From: Lobosporangium transversale
Taxonomy: Eukaryota; Mortierellomycota; Mortierellomycetes; Mortierellales; Mortierellaceae
DNA: 64,000 bases
Assembly (NCBI RefSeq): GCF_002105155.1
Contig: NW_019029026.1
Coordinates: forward strand, 248,001 to 312,000
Direction: 5' to 3'
Shown in pieces: positions 47,593 through 59,689 of this stretch. The first letter of the stretch is position 1; each line of letters opens with the position of its first letter. The notes beneath the pieces were generated by a model. The model had not been told where the DNA came from. It saw only the letters and a program-made list of their open reading frames with translations, and searched no databases. Position numbers and translations under genes: made by a program.

Positions 47593-49052
47593 AAGAAAGA
47601 AAGAAAGAAAGAAAAAAAGAAGTGGCAAAAAACAAGCTTTAAAAAGTATAGATGCATAAATAAAAAAACACAATCATCTTATCATCTTCAATAACTCTTT
47701 TCAGATGCAGATTCACATATATTTAAACAATACAAAATATGTAGTATGGCGTGGAGTTTTTCCTTCGGTCTCAAAAACTTTACAAAAATATGTTCAAAAA
47801 TCAATCTCTAACCTTTGGAATAGCAAATCATTAAGAAAGCTGTCCAAAAGACTTCACCGCTAAAAGTGAGCCGATCTATGAAGGTCACTGGGAGAACTAG
47901 AAGTGACATTGTAGCGATCAAAGCAAGATCTTGTCAATTACGAGATATCAATTCATCGAGGATCGCTTTAATTACAGCCTTGGAAATTGAAAGAGGGTGA
48001 TGATTACCGATGAGATTACTGATCATTGAGATTGAGCCTTTCAGTAAAAAAAAAAAAAAAAAAAAAAGGCCCTATTACAAATGATCAGCCAAAGATACCA
48101 GGCTGCGAGAGCGAGATGATGATTTGAGGAGTTGTATGGCTTGTAATATTCCTCCTAGTCATGCAAAGGCTAATTACTGCGCTACTGCATGGACTATGAT
48201 TCTCTGATCGTAAGCTCACCCATACCCTATCACAAAGATAACTCTACGCATCCATTCACCTCTCCTAGTGCCCTGAAATCGCTTGAAGGAGCGGCTTTCT
48301 ATGACGATGATTTTTTTTTTTTTTTACTCTTTTGAAAGATGCTCACACAATAATCGTCTCCTGCAACAACAGTGAGAGCGACAAGCTCCCAGAGATATCC
48401 TTTGTGGTGTAATTATGACACGTGTTAGTCTCTTATGGCAGCAGTTAGCCACGTGACCATTCACCAAGAAGTCTGAGCTACGTGTTAGTCATTATCACAA
48501 AGATCGGGAGAATAGAACTAGTGCGCGTTGGGCGCGACAATTCATTCCAGTATGACCCATTACTAATGACTTGGAACGATTATCTTGCAATTTTGCAGGT
48601 TATACTTCTAGATACCTAGATACGCGTCAATGTATTCTTAGAAGGGAGGTGAAGAGAGATGATCGTCTTTACAATATTTTGCAGAATTGTCATTGAAATG
48701 CAAAAATGAGCATCTTTCCCTAAAAAAAGTCTGGATCAAATATTCAACCAAACGTCATGGATATCATCTGCTATTCAAGAAAAGAATTGTTGTTTTATAA
48801 AAATATATAAAAGTCATATAATACTCCGTGCATGCACATCTCATAAAGCACCGATAAAAGAGAGAGAGAGAATATGTTGTTGAATTTACCAACCGAGCCA
48901 AATGGTATGATATATAATATAAATGCATGCGTTTACGCCCATTTCATCTTCTCTTTGGTAAAAAATAAAAATAAAAATATAAACCTCTCAATGAGGCTCA
49001 TGTGCAAATAGATGTGTATTATAACATTTTCCATGTATTCCTGTTTGCCTAT

Positions 49053-49084
<32 letters not shown>

Positions 49085-49443
49085 CATTGAGACACAAAGA
49101 AACAGCATGCCATGCATCAAGTCAACTGAACAACAAATAAAACAATTAGAACAAAACAAATGACAAAAAACAGTTTTTCCTCTTCCTTCCCCCCCCCCCC
49201 CAAAAAAAAAAAAAAAAAAGAAAATAAAATAAAATAGAATCCATAGTCATACCCATCTTTTTAATAGTTTTTCAAATGCAAAAAAAAAAGCGAAATAAAA
49301 AATAAAAAAAAAAAAAAAAAAGTGCTCCATAATTGATCAAATGACTCCATTTAAACATTGCGCGCGTGAATTTCTTTCAAATCCATTAATAAAGATTAAT
49401 AAGGATGAAGATGTTTTATGGATAGTGAGAAGTATATTTATAT

Positions 49444-49477
<34 letters not shown>

Positions 49478-49677
49478 CAATTCTTTAGAATATGACCGAT
49501 ATTGTATGTTAAGGAAGCACAAGGACAACAGACCCATGCAGCTTCGGACATTTATGATTGAGCAACGTTCAACTCGTCAACGGACATTTTCTTTCTTTTT
49601 TTTTTTTTTGTGTTTGTGTGTTTTTGTTTTTGTTTTGTGTTTTTATTTGTTTGTTTGTACATGTTTATGGGTTTTTG
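47593..49677. other. 2 kb convergent intergenic region with an ACGTG-box cluster
   Basis: Lies between converging PRS1 and zinc-finger genes. No open frame of substance and no tRNA or snRNA that I recognise. Three ACGTG boxes lie at 48419-48485 (two are CACGTG), and a 10-base segment CGTGTTAGTC is repeated exactly 60 bases apart (48421-48430 and 48481-48490). A, T and C runs are frequent (for example 48044-48067, 49190-49219, 49447-49477). Region 49590-49680 is T/G-rich, forming the 3' end of the minus-strand zinc-finger gene. Confidence 0.45.
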
Positions 49678-51934
49678 CTATGCGCCAGAGGCCGTGGTAT
49701 TATTGGTATCTGTTTTTGATGGTGTTGTTGTTGGCGTTGCAGCGGTAGCAGATGTAGTCATCTCTTTTGTTTCATCGACAGACCCCTCGGTCGTAAGAGT
49801 CTCAGATGTAGTTCTGGCAGTAATGTTCGCGTCAACCATATGCGAAACCAAGTGTGCAAGGATTCCAGTCTTTGAATAAAACTTCTTGCGACAATCCTCT
49901 TCGAAACAGGGGTAAGGAGGGTTACTCATCAAGGTTTTGTGATGCCATAAGTGTTCCTCCAAGATCTTCTTGTTTGGTATCAAGATCTTGCATCCCTCGA
50001 AACCGCATTGCTTAATAGTTGAATATAGTTTTGTGAAGGGGAGAAAAATAAATAAAAACAAAAAAGATCACTGTTAATTGTCTGATGTTTGCTCTGAAGG
50101 GAGGGATATTCTTTAAAAAGTAGATATTGCCATTATCATACTGTTGTAAGTATTACGCTACCTTTCGATAGAGACAGTCATGCTTGTATGCAGATCCTTG
50201 GCATTTAAATCTGCCTTTACAAGTGCTGTATGCACATCCAAACGTATGATTCTCATCCAAGTCCTTGTGGATCCTTGTCTGATGGTCTTTCAGCTGCTTA
50301 CTACCGGAGTACAGCTTACCACAGCCCACGAACAGACATCTCCACTCGATCCCAATGGACTGCTCCTCATGAAGCTGCACATGTCGCTGAAGTGTCAACG
50401 GGTTTGCTAGGATCGACTTGCAGAAAGCATAGTTACATTGGAAATCCTTGCCTACAAGTCCCTTCTCGTGATCGAGCACATGGCGACGCACGTAATCCGT
50501 GCTGCCAAAAGTGGACTTGCAACCCTCAAAAGGACAGGGCAGCCTTACACCCGATTGGACTTGTCTACATCGAAGTTCATGGGTCCTTAGGCACCTACTC
50601 GTTCCAAACAATTTGTTACATCCTTTATTCGGGCAAGGAAGCTTGACATTACTGTCACGCTCTCGGTGGATCTGCAGATGGTCTTTAAGGCTTTTTGGCG
50701 TCGAAAGGAACTTGCTACAGTCCGGTCGGATGCAAGGGAATTTGCTTGCTTCTTCTGGACTGATTTCAGGCATGTGCGTGACCAGATGACGGGAAAACTT
50801 CTCGACTGAAGTGTACGATGCCTTACAGTCAGATTCTTCACAGATAAAGACAGGCGGCGTCACATTTGGTCGACAGATGCGCTCATGGGCTTTCAAGGTC
50901 TGCTCAGTACAAAATTGGAGTTTGCATCCATGAGTACCGCAAGGGAGCCGCAACTTGAGACCGGAAACATTATTATATCGTGCCGGTAGTCGAAGGCTAG
51001 AACTTTCGCTACTCTTTCTTTCTCTCGTGGATCTAGGGACCAGGCCTTCAGACATAGCCATGTCTGTTTTGTGATCGTTGGGTGAGGCCATGGTCGGTGT
51101 TGAGGACGACCATGACCAGGACGGTGTCGATGAAGTCGATAGCAAAGACAACGATGATGCAGCTGCGGAAATGTCGACGTACAATGTCCTGTCGCCCTTC
51201 GACACTGTCGCAGGCGAAGGCGAACGCGACTGTGGCTGCGAAAAATTTGGCGAAAAGGGGACTTGGGCATCAGGGGATAGGCATTGCGAAAACATCTTCT
51301 CCTCGGATAGAACTGTTGTCGTGATCGGGCTGTATACACTGGATGCTTTGCTTGCATAAACCATGGACTTTGATGTCGGAGAAGGCAGAGAAGGCGGAGA
51401 AGACGGAGAGTATGAAACAGATGATGGTGGACTCATGGGCGTAGTTGGAGATGGACTCTTGAAGGTCTTGCTATGAGACCTTGACTCTTGTGAATAGTGT
51501 GGTTCATGGTATCCCTCGTCCTGTTCGCTTTGTCTCGAATATGGAACCTGTTGTGATGGTGAATATTGTTCTGGCTGTGGAGAATGAGGCAAGCGACCTA
51601 CTGAGATGCTTCTTGGTGAGCCGTAGGAAAGAGAAGCGCTTTTGATTGAATATGACGTTGGGTATGAAGAGTGGTGAGATGAAGTATGTTTATGTTGTGG
51701 TCCCGGCGAAGACCTGGCTGCACGTTCTTGTGGATCTTCAGGCCAACATCTCATTCTGTCCGTTGGTGAATTACTGCTGTTTCGATAGAAAGATGGGGGA
51801 GTTGATGAAGGGCGATGGTTATATGGAGGCTGCTGATCTTGATATTGATATTGGTGCTGATTTTGGTATGAATGACTATTCTGTGGACATTGATCATAAG
51901 CTGGGGAGTGTGAGTGCATGATTCGTGATGCCAT
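49678..51934 (-). CDS. Multi-finger C2H2 zinc-finger protein (TFIIIA-like finger spacing)
   Basis: Two exons, 51934-50162 and 50010-49678, joining in phase 0 to 701 residues. The first 330 residues are disordered: a Gln/Tyr/Pro-rich start (YQNQHQYQYQDQQPPYN), then Ser/Pro-rich sequence. Ten finger-like units follow, most with a four-residue spacer between the cysteines (CxxxxC): CGTHGCKLQFC, CEESDCKASYTSVEKFSRH, CIRPDCSKFLSTPKSLKDH, CPNKGCNKLFGTSRCLRTH (ending in Cys), CPFEGCKSTFGSTDYVRRH, CNYAFCKSILANPLTLQRH, CLFVGCGKLYSGSKQLKDH, CAYSTCKGRFKCQGSAYKH (ending in Cys), CGFEGCKILIPNKKILEEH, CFEEDCRKKFYSKTGILAH. This spacing is TFIIIA-like, but the long N-terminal region and C2HC variants differ from a standard TFIIIA, so I leave the function open. 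The tail is Thr/Ala-rich. The intron lies between fingers 8 and 9. Confidence 0.85.
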
Positions 51935-52483
51935 ATTTATAAAATTTTATAGGCTGTGCAAATGCGCGTAAGTAGAATAGTAAAATAATTTTTTTTAAAA
52001 AATGCTCAAAGATTTTTTTTTCTAAGTTGAACAATACAAAGCTGAATGTGGAATGAGATGCAAATGAAAGACAGCAAATGATTAGGAATGAGGTATGCGA
52101 CTACAGAATGCGTTTTTTTTTTTAGAGATGAAGAGAATAGAGAAGAAGGATTAGAGAACAAAGTAAATGCAAGTAAAGCAAATGATAAGAAAGAAACAAT
52201 AAAAAAAAAAAAAAAAACAAAACAAAAAAAAAGGAAGAAAGAGATGTGAAAAGCAGCGTTTTAAAGGAAAAAGGCGAAGGGATAAGCGGACAAAAAAAGA
52301 AACGAAAAGGGAAAACAGAAAACAGAAAGTGGAAAGCAAAAAAAAAAAAGCAGAGAGCAGAAAGCAGGAAACAAAAAAAAATAAAGAAAGGAATGAATGG
52401 CCACTCGTTTTTTCCTCTTGTTCTCACAAGACGGAAGGAAAATCGACAGAGGCACCGGTTGGCAAGTAAGATTGAAGGGTGAG

Positions 52484-52518
<35 letters not shown>

Positions 52519-53612
52519 AAAAAGTAATCGATCGTGCTCATGTTGATATGCCGCTAGACACAGCAGCAAAAGATATCTCTCAAAAAAAAGTGGGTTTTCA
52601 ATAATTCAATTCAATCATCGATATATTTAATCTTTTTTTTCAAGTCTGTTGAGCAAAAAATATTGTGAGTACAAGTACAATTTTTTTTTTTTTATGCTGC
52701 ACAGTCTACTGCATTGGAGGGAATAAGGACCGGGAGCGATGAAAAATTGCCCAGACAAGAGCACAGCAATGACCAAAATGATGTGTGACACATGAAGCAT
52801 GAGGCAAAGGGCTACTGACACCAATGGCCTCCTAAAAAAAAAAAAAAAAAAAAAAAAAAGAAAGAAAGAAAGGAAAGAGTTTTTACACCATAAGATGGAG
52901 CCTTATTAGTGAGATGGTTTTCTTTATCTCATGGGAACATGCTGACGCTTGTGCTTGAACAGAGACAAGAGCCAATCTAACAATGCATTCAGTACATTTA
53001 TGATATTGTATAGTATAGTAGTAGTGCAAATTCAAGAAAGTACCACCATACGCTAATAAATTCTTTCTTTATGAATATTTAACATATATATATATATGTA
53101 TTCCTTACTCATCATTTATTGTTTTAAGGCTATTGAAGAGTGGTCGTAAGCACTATTTTTTATTCCAAGTAAAAAATATAAAAAGTTAGGACAAAGTCGG
53201 GCGAGAATTCCGAATGAGGCGGAGAAAATGATCCGATCATTCTTTAGTTAGATTGACATGAACTGCTCGACCCTATTAATCCGATGGTCTCCAACACTCT
53301 CATTCGTACTACGAAAAATAAGAAAGAAAGAAAAAAAGGTAAGAGAGACATGTAGAAAACGTTTATAGAACGGTATGATATGGGCCGATACAAGGGAAAG
53401 GGAAGGGAGGGGACATGGCTCAAAGTTTGTTCAATTGTCTGCATGCTAATTCAGGAACGAATAAAGAGTGGTGAATGATCGAGCGTTACACTTTGTTAAT
53501 GGTGTAAAAAACGGGGGTGACAATACAAAAAATCACTTGAATAAGGAAATCAATTAAACAAAATAAACTAAATAAATAAATTTTTGTTATACTTTTCCAG
53601 AGGGAGGGAAAG

Positions 53613-53644
<32 letters not shown>

Positions 53645-56600
53645 GTTTACCTGAAGGAAAAAGAGAGAGGAGATCGAGAGCACCCCAGGTACCTGTTTTC
53701 TATTTGTCGTGGTTTCTGTTTTGTCCCATGCAAAGAGAAGAGAACGATTGGGAGTTCTTTCTCTTGTCTACAAATATACTCTGCATATAAACAAACAATC
53801 CACAAAATGTGTGAGCAGCTTAAACAAAAAGGCAATATGAATACCATTCATCTATTCACAAAATATGGCGCAAAAAAAGAAAAAAAAAACTAGAGTAACA
53901 TTCCCGCACGCACTTGTTTACTTGCTACATCATGACTTTTTTCTTTTCTCCCCCCCCTTTTTTTTGTATGTGCGCTTCTCATAATAAGAAAAAAAACAGA
54001 GGCTAAAGCATAGAGAGAGTGAGAATCGGAAAGTATAAAGATTTATAAATAATATATATATAAGTGAATGACAGTTACTTCTATGGGTACATTACTCGGG
54101 AATTATAGTCTTTTTACGCCAACTCATAAGGCGGGAGAAAACAAAAATAATCATGTAAAGTTGTATATTCCACTATTAACCACATAAAAAATAAAAAACC
54201 TTCTCCCGGTAAAAGAATATTTGCAATTGTTCGCCCTTGCGCAAATACTCCAAGCAATATTACGCTTTATGGTTGATTATGTTTAAAGTCCTCCGATCCC
54301 CAGGAAATGTCATTACAAAGCTTGTTCAGATGTGCTTGTTATTAAGGATGCCGCCAAAGAGCATGGAGTGGAAAAGAAAAGAGAAGAAGCTTTAGCGCCA
54401 GTATTCATTATATTAAAATATTAAAACCGGCTAATTGATTGAACAATGCATGATATCTTGTAGGTAAGTATATTTATTATAATATATACATTTCCATTAA
54501 GTACTTCTCTCTCTTTCCATGTGCTGTATCTTACATTTACAAACTTATTCCATTGCTTCTTTTCGGTTGTACTTTTTACTTTATCATACACCACAAGTTT
54601 GAATAAAAAACCAGGGGGATAAGAGGAAAGTGCCCCATAAAAGAAAGAGGCTAGGTGTCCACTCGGTTAAAACATTTTTTGATGGTAACCGTTGTTCATG
54701 AGCAAATGTCAACATCCAAATATTCCAGTGGGTATATATAATAAATATATATATATGTGTATACTGAATGAAAAATACATGAATAAGTATAGCCCGTTTC
54801 ATTTGGTCGCGATACCTTATATTTTTTGAATACTTTCGAGTGTATTGGCAGCCAATTAGCTCGCTTGTTACGAGTATTGTTGCAAGTCCGTCACGTAGTG
54901 AGATGCCACCAGAACAATTCAATCATCGTTTTTAGATTAAAAATATAAGGTATCGTGACCAAATAAAATTGGCGATATATATAAATAATATAAACAATAT
55001 AAAAAAAATAAAATAAAATAGGATGTGCGAATGTGCTCAGTGTATGCATGCTTGTGCGCGTGTTCTTTTTTGTCGTCCCGCCGAGACACGGATATGCAGG
55101 TTCGGGTATCAAAGCGCTGTCTGTCCACTGATAGTGAGACATCGACCGTCAACAAACAGCATAGCAGCGCCCATCCAATCCTAATTCTGTGTAAATAATG
55201 TGTGTACATTCAAAGAGTACCACCCGATCAAAGCTCAAAGATATGCATTGTCATGCTGTATTCATCACACTTCAATTGAGTTCCTGACTGGATACTCCCT
55301 CATTAAAAAGGGATGATAAAAACAATAATCGACGGTTGGGAAAAATAACGTAGGACAACGGTCAAGAGAGACTTGCATATGAGCCGTGCTATCAACCATC
55401 TAAGATTAGTGGTGCCGATACTGTGGATGATATTAAACACACTTATGAATGTAACATTTGTGTAATAAGGGGGGGAGAGCGAGAAAGAAAAATCAATTGA
55501 CATGGCGTTGTGTTGTACGTCTGTGTTTACCTCTGTAGACCAACATCACGTCAACACGTGTATTGTTTTCCCAATCGACTCTCAGTCCTTAAATTATGTT
55601 AAAAATAAAGGAACCCGCATTAGCAGCAATGTGAAAATGGAAATGACACCAACAATAACATCAAAAGAAACGAGAGAAGCTTTAGCTGACATGTAGCACT
55701 CGCTAACAATAAGGAATAAGCGGTTATATCAGCTTAAATTATCTATATAATTTAGTAGCTGTGAAGGCAAGGTTCCTCACAATTTTGTTCTGCCTCTTTA
55801 AGTCCTGATTCTTTTTTTTTATTTTTTATGGATAAAGAAAAAAAAAAAAAAAGATGTCAAAAATACATCTTGTCAAGCGTCCCGCCACCTGCTATACTCA
55901 TGCTGTAGAATCGTGTGGCAGCACGTCGTATTAAATAAATAAATAAATATTAATATATTTGTAATTCAAAGCGGCTGAACCGTAGGATTCAGATTTTTAA
56001 GCTCTAGATTATGGTAAAACGCGCCAGAATAAGAATTAGCTGCTATAATTACTCTATTAACATATATACTTTGGGCTATGTAGACTCTAAAAAGAGAGAG
56101 AGAGAGAGAGTAACCATGGGGCCTTATTACATACGATGGAGAGAATATGTAAACGAGGTTAAAAACTATTTCCTTCAGAATCTTCTTTTTGTCCTCCTAA
56201 GCATGATCAGCTCTCCTCTTTTTTAGCATTCTCCTTTTGGTATATATCAAGGTTAAATAAACAAAATATACACGTCGCTGTATCATTCAAGCAAGAGTCA
56301 AGGAAAAAAAAAAAAAAAAAAAAAAAAAGTTGGGGAATAAAGCTGCATGAATCCTTTCCTCCGATGCGTCGTTACAGCATGATCTATAGGGGCTAAACCG
56401 TTACTTTTTGATCGTTATCAAGATTATGCATTGTGATAGGAATGAGCACATTTTCAGGGGAGGCATATTATAGTAAATGTAGCATAGCTAGCATGGTATA
56501 GCATAGCATAGTATAAAATCGTGAATAACAACAGAGGTACGCATTGTAGAGAGAGTAGTAACTTGGGGGTATGGGCATTTTTTTTTTTTTTTTTTTTTTT

Positions 56601-57127
56601 TTTTGAAATAATGAAACATGGAAGGTGATAGTGTACCTAAACACAAGTTTGAACCGGAACTAAACTGCAGAAGCTTTGAATAACTATGTAATTGATGATA
56701 CTCATTTCGTCCGTTATTCATTATTAATTGATCTCCTGTGCCTGGATGCTTCCATAAGTAACAGCGCTTATTTTTACTCATGATCATGAGCTTTGGTTAT
56801 AAAGGGTAGTATAATCTCCCATAAGAAAAAAAGCCCCGAGAACTTCGTGATCTCATGGTACTATGTTTCTAAAACCCGTTTGGTTTTTTGCGACCTTGAT
56901 CTTGATCCTCGCTTCCTTTTTTTTTTTTTTTTTTTTTAAAAGTCTGTCAATTCACCATCTTAAGCAATAGAGTATCTGTGGATTTTTCTTCTTCTTTATT
57001 GGTCCAGCAATGATAGTCGTTTAATGCTGTCGACAAGTACATGAATATGCTTTCTAATGCGGTAAATATATAAAAATCCTTCTAACTTGTTTTTTGTTCT
57101 TTATTTTTATCCCTTCTTTCGTCTTCT
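51935..57127. other. 5.2 kb gene-poor region with purine-rich leader, homopolymers and an inverted repeat
   Basis: No protein gene can be supported. The first 600 bases (to about 52560) are purine-rich on the plus strand, so they form a C/T-rich leader upstream of the minus-strand zinc-finger gene. The rest is AT-rich, broken by A/T runs (52201-52217, 52485-52516, 52834-52859, 53617-53644, 55838-55853, 56304-56328, 56579-56604, 56919-56937), (TA)n near 53080-53098 and 54047-54062, and an (GA)n run near 56094-56110. Frames such as 55502-55696 and 56011-56226 have no family match. No tRNA, U-snRNA or rRNA recognised by eye; unannotated structured RNAs could be missed. Confidence 0.45.
54797..54968. 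repeat. 30-bp imperfect inverted repeat around a 112-base spacer
   Basis: Arms at 54797-54826 and 54939-54968 are reverse complements at 28 of 30 positions (core GATACCTTATATTTTT). The spacer has ordinary composition. Together they span 172 bases, suited to a short foldback or MITE-like element or a long hairpin transcript. I see no coding capacity and no clear target-site duplication. Confidence 0.75.
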
Positions 57128-57550
57128 TTATTCGTCCTTCTTGATGTGCTCCTCCTTTTCCTCCTTATCTTCCTTATTATCCTTTTTGCTTTCCTCCTCC
57201 TCCTCCTCATCATCATCATCCAGCTGATCTGCATAGACCTCAGGGTGTTCTCTGAAACAATTCTGCATCGCCTGGAATTTTTCTACACAGTCTACACCCT
57301 TGGGCTCTGCTGTCGAGAACACAAAGCAAGAAAAGGCTTCTTTGAATGTATCACCACAAGGTGGCTGAGCCATGCCACCCAAGCATGGACAATCCCAGTT
57401 GATCTCTCCAGTCTCTGGATTAAATGCTGCGGATTGGTCCTTAGAATTTGATGATGATGAGTCGCTCTTATCAGGTGTTGTGGCTGGAGAAGGTTCCATG
57501 AAAATGATCACGTCCTTGCCATCTTCTTCTTGTCTAGTAGTGTATGACAT
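57128..57550 (-). CDS. MIA40: MIA40/CHCHD4 mitochondrial intermembrane-space oxidoreductase
   Basis: Single exon, 140 residues. Catalyses disulfide formation in proteins entering the intermembrane space, passing electrons to Erv1. Visible: the redox CPC motif in [17 protein letters not shown], then twin CX9C pairs ([11 protein letters not shown] and [11 protein letters not shown]) forming the helical hairpin, [11 protein letters not shown], and an acidic/Lys-rich tail ([14 protein letters not shown]). The N-terminus [19 protein letters not shown] closely resembles that of human CHCHD4, and there is no presequence or membrane anchor. Ascomycete Mia40 proteins carry a long anchored N-terminus, so this is the short metazoan-style form. 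A minus-strand TATATAA element lies near 57692-57698, about 145 bases upstream. Confidence 0.95.
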   Translation of the reverse strand: MSYTTRQEEDGKDVIIFMEPSPATTPDKSDSSSSNSKDQSAAFNPETGEINWDCPCLGGMAQPPCGDTFKEAFSCFVFSTAEPKGVDCVEKFQAMQNCFREHPEVYADQLDDDDEEEEEESKKDNKEDKEEKEEHIKKDE

Positions 57551-58116
57551 CTTTTTTTTCTTCTGTAAGGTATATAGTATATGTTTGAGATCTTGGGTGT
57601 GCTGAGCGTTGAGTAAAAAAAAATTATGATGAGGATAAAGCCCGCTCCGTGAACGTGAAAGAAAAAAAAAAATAGTTGCTTTCCCGCTTGTTTATATAAT
57701 AGCCTACAGATAACACGGGTATGATCCAGGTTAGTAAATTATAAATAAAATCTTTGGAAATCACATTGATGTATGCTACTATGAACTAAGCTTTGTTTCC
57801 GAAAAATGAAATGAGATATGCCTTTGTATAATGATAAGCTGAACACGTCAAGCATGCAATGCGTGCTGTATGTTTTTATTTTTGACTTTGTTACCTTGAC
57901 GAGAATTGAGCAAAAGGTTGAAGAATTGAAATGAAAGTAGGATGACAAAAAAATAAAGATCCAGGAGTTTCTGAATGTATAAACAGCAGTCACAAACCAA
58001 ATTAGGAAATCGAAAACTCGGAACAAGATCCTTTATTTGTTTACCCCATTAATGTTTTGCTGATATAATTTCTAAACGGTCTTTTCTTTATTTTCTTTTT
58101 CTTTTCTTACTTTTGT
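57551..58116. promoter_or_regulatory. MIA40 promoter and septin-like gene 3' flank
   Basis: 566 bases, both neighbours on the minus strand. TATATAA (minus strand) near 57692-57698 probably serves MIA40. A 95-codon frame at 57739-58026 has no family resemblance and I do not call it. Bases 58080-58110 are C/T-rich. Confidence 0.4.
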
Positions 58117-59561
58117 TTACCGGATCACCTGTTGTTGATATTGGTGCTGTTGCTGTTGAAATGGGATTTGCTGCTGGTAGAATGGCTGTTGTTGTTGTTG
58201 TTGTTGTTGCTGTGGTTGCTTTCCACGCCAGTTGATAAACTTCTTCACTGTGAACTGTCGGATATTAGTGATCTGTGTCTCCAAAACCAGTTTCCGTAGC
58301 AATGGTAGTTCATTCTCTCCATGCTTAAACAGGATCTGATCCGCTGGATCATCCGAAACTGGTTTAGGAGGAACATTAGATACTGCAAAAGGTGGTCCAC
58401 CCGCAACTCCAGTTTCGGCCATATGGATCAAGCGCTCGTAATCGATCCTAAATGTATAAATCGGTACGCCTTGCTCCTTCAATGTTTTCAAAATATGGAC
58501 TTTCAGTTCCTGAACTTCTTTCTCTGATTGTGTATCCACTTTGGCAATAATGGGTACGACATTGGCCTTCTCAGAAATCAACCGCATATATTCCACGTCT
58601 GTCGGTTTGAGACGGTGCAGAATCATATAAAAACACACGTCAATAAATCTGTGAGCGCCCACACCTAAACATCCCGAAATTGAGTCAATAGTCAATAATA
58701 TTAGTGGAAAATATCAAACATATATGTTTTTAATGAAATTTATGCAACTCTGTCAAAGGAAGAGCCAAAAAAAAAAAAAAAAAAAAAAAAAAACTTACCC
58801 GTCACTAAAGACCGCATGAGTTCATTGTTGCTGACTTCAATAAACGGTGAGATCTTGCGATTTTTCTCTTCAAATGTCTGGCTCACATAACTCATAAAGA
58901 GATCAAAGTTGGTCCGAGCATCGACTACACTTCCATATCCAGGGGTGTCTAGTAGATTCAAGGTTGAAGCAGAGTTTAGAATTCCTGTGCAAGCATAGCA
59001 ACAACAATAACAACAACAACAACAACAACAAAAAAACGAGCCTGTGTCGCGTGTGTTGCCAACGATTCATTAACGATAAATGAGAATTGCTCTTTTTTCT
59101 TTTTCTTTTTTTGTCATGCCCCAACAGCGACGATCATAAATAGCAATTATATATATACCTAGAAAGACGAGATTACGTGCAGGGACCTCATCATCTGCAT
59201 CCATATTGTCCCAAGGAATCTCCATCATTGTACTCGCAAACTTTTCAGTCAGAGCCTCAGTCCGAATATAATCATCATCATCGTCGTCATCCTGGTTGTC
59301 ATTACTATCATTGTTCCCATTCTGGATGTTTTCCATGTCCTTTGTATCGTCTTCGTTTTTACTGTCACTACTGCCATTAATTGTACGACGAGAGTTCTTT
59401 CGTCGTTCCCAGTCGTGAGAGAGGACCTCTGGAAGAGTCTCGATGAACTGTCTTGCAAAGGACGTCTTTCCTATTCCACTGTCACCGACTACTGCTAGAC
59501 GGAGATGACCAATGTTCTGACCAGCAAATGGATTGGCTAGAAGGTAATGAGGCGTTGCCAT
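58117..59561 (-). CDS. Septin-like GTPase with acidic insertion and polyQ tail
   Basis: Exons 59561-59159, 58984-58799 and 58664-58117 join to 378 residues. G1 P-loop GDSGIGKTSF near residue 27; G3 DTPGYGSV; G4 IIAKVDTQSEKEVQELK (septins have AKAD). The surrounding segments read as in septins: FDLFMSYVSQTFEE, RFIDVCFYMILHRLKPTDVEYMRLI, VHILKTLKEQGVPIYTF. About 70 residues between G1 and G3 are an acidic, Asn-rich insertion (DDTKDMENIQNGNNDSND, DDDDDDDYIRTEA). The C-terminus lacks the coiled coil of most septins and instead ends in a Gln-rich tail. Septins polymerise into filaments at septa and hyphal tips. Whether this divergent member polymerises is not evident. It may be a septin-related GTPase outside the core groups. 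Confidence 0.8.
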
Positions 59562-59653
59562 TGATTAAGAATTGGTTTATCGTTTTTAGTCTAATGAGTA
59601 ATTGAGATGAAATAAATTGAATTGGTCGAGGTACATTCAACAAACAGACAAAC

Positions 59654-59689
<36 letters not shown>

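Noticed and set aside
55502-56226. Two small plus-strand frames in the gene-poor region
   Set aside because: Short, AT-driven composition, no conserved motif.
57739-58026. 95-residue hydrophobic minus-strand frame
   Set aside because: Phe/Ser-rich reading of AT-rich intergenic DNA between MIA40 and the septin-like gene; no family match.
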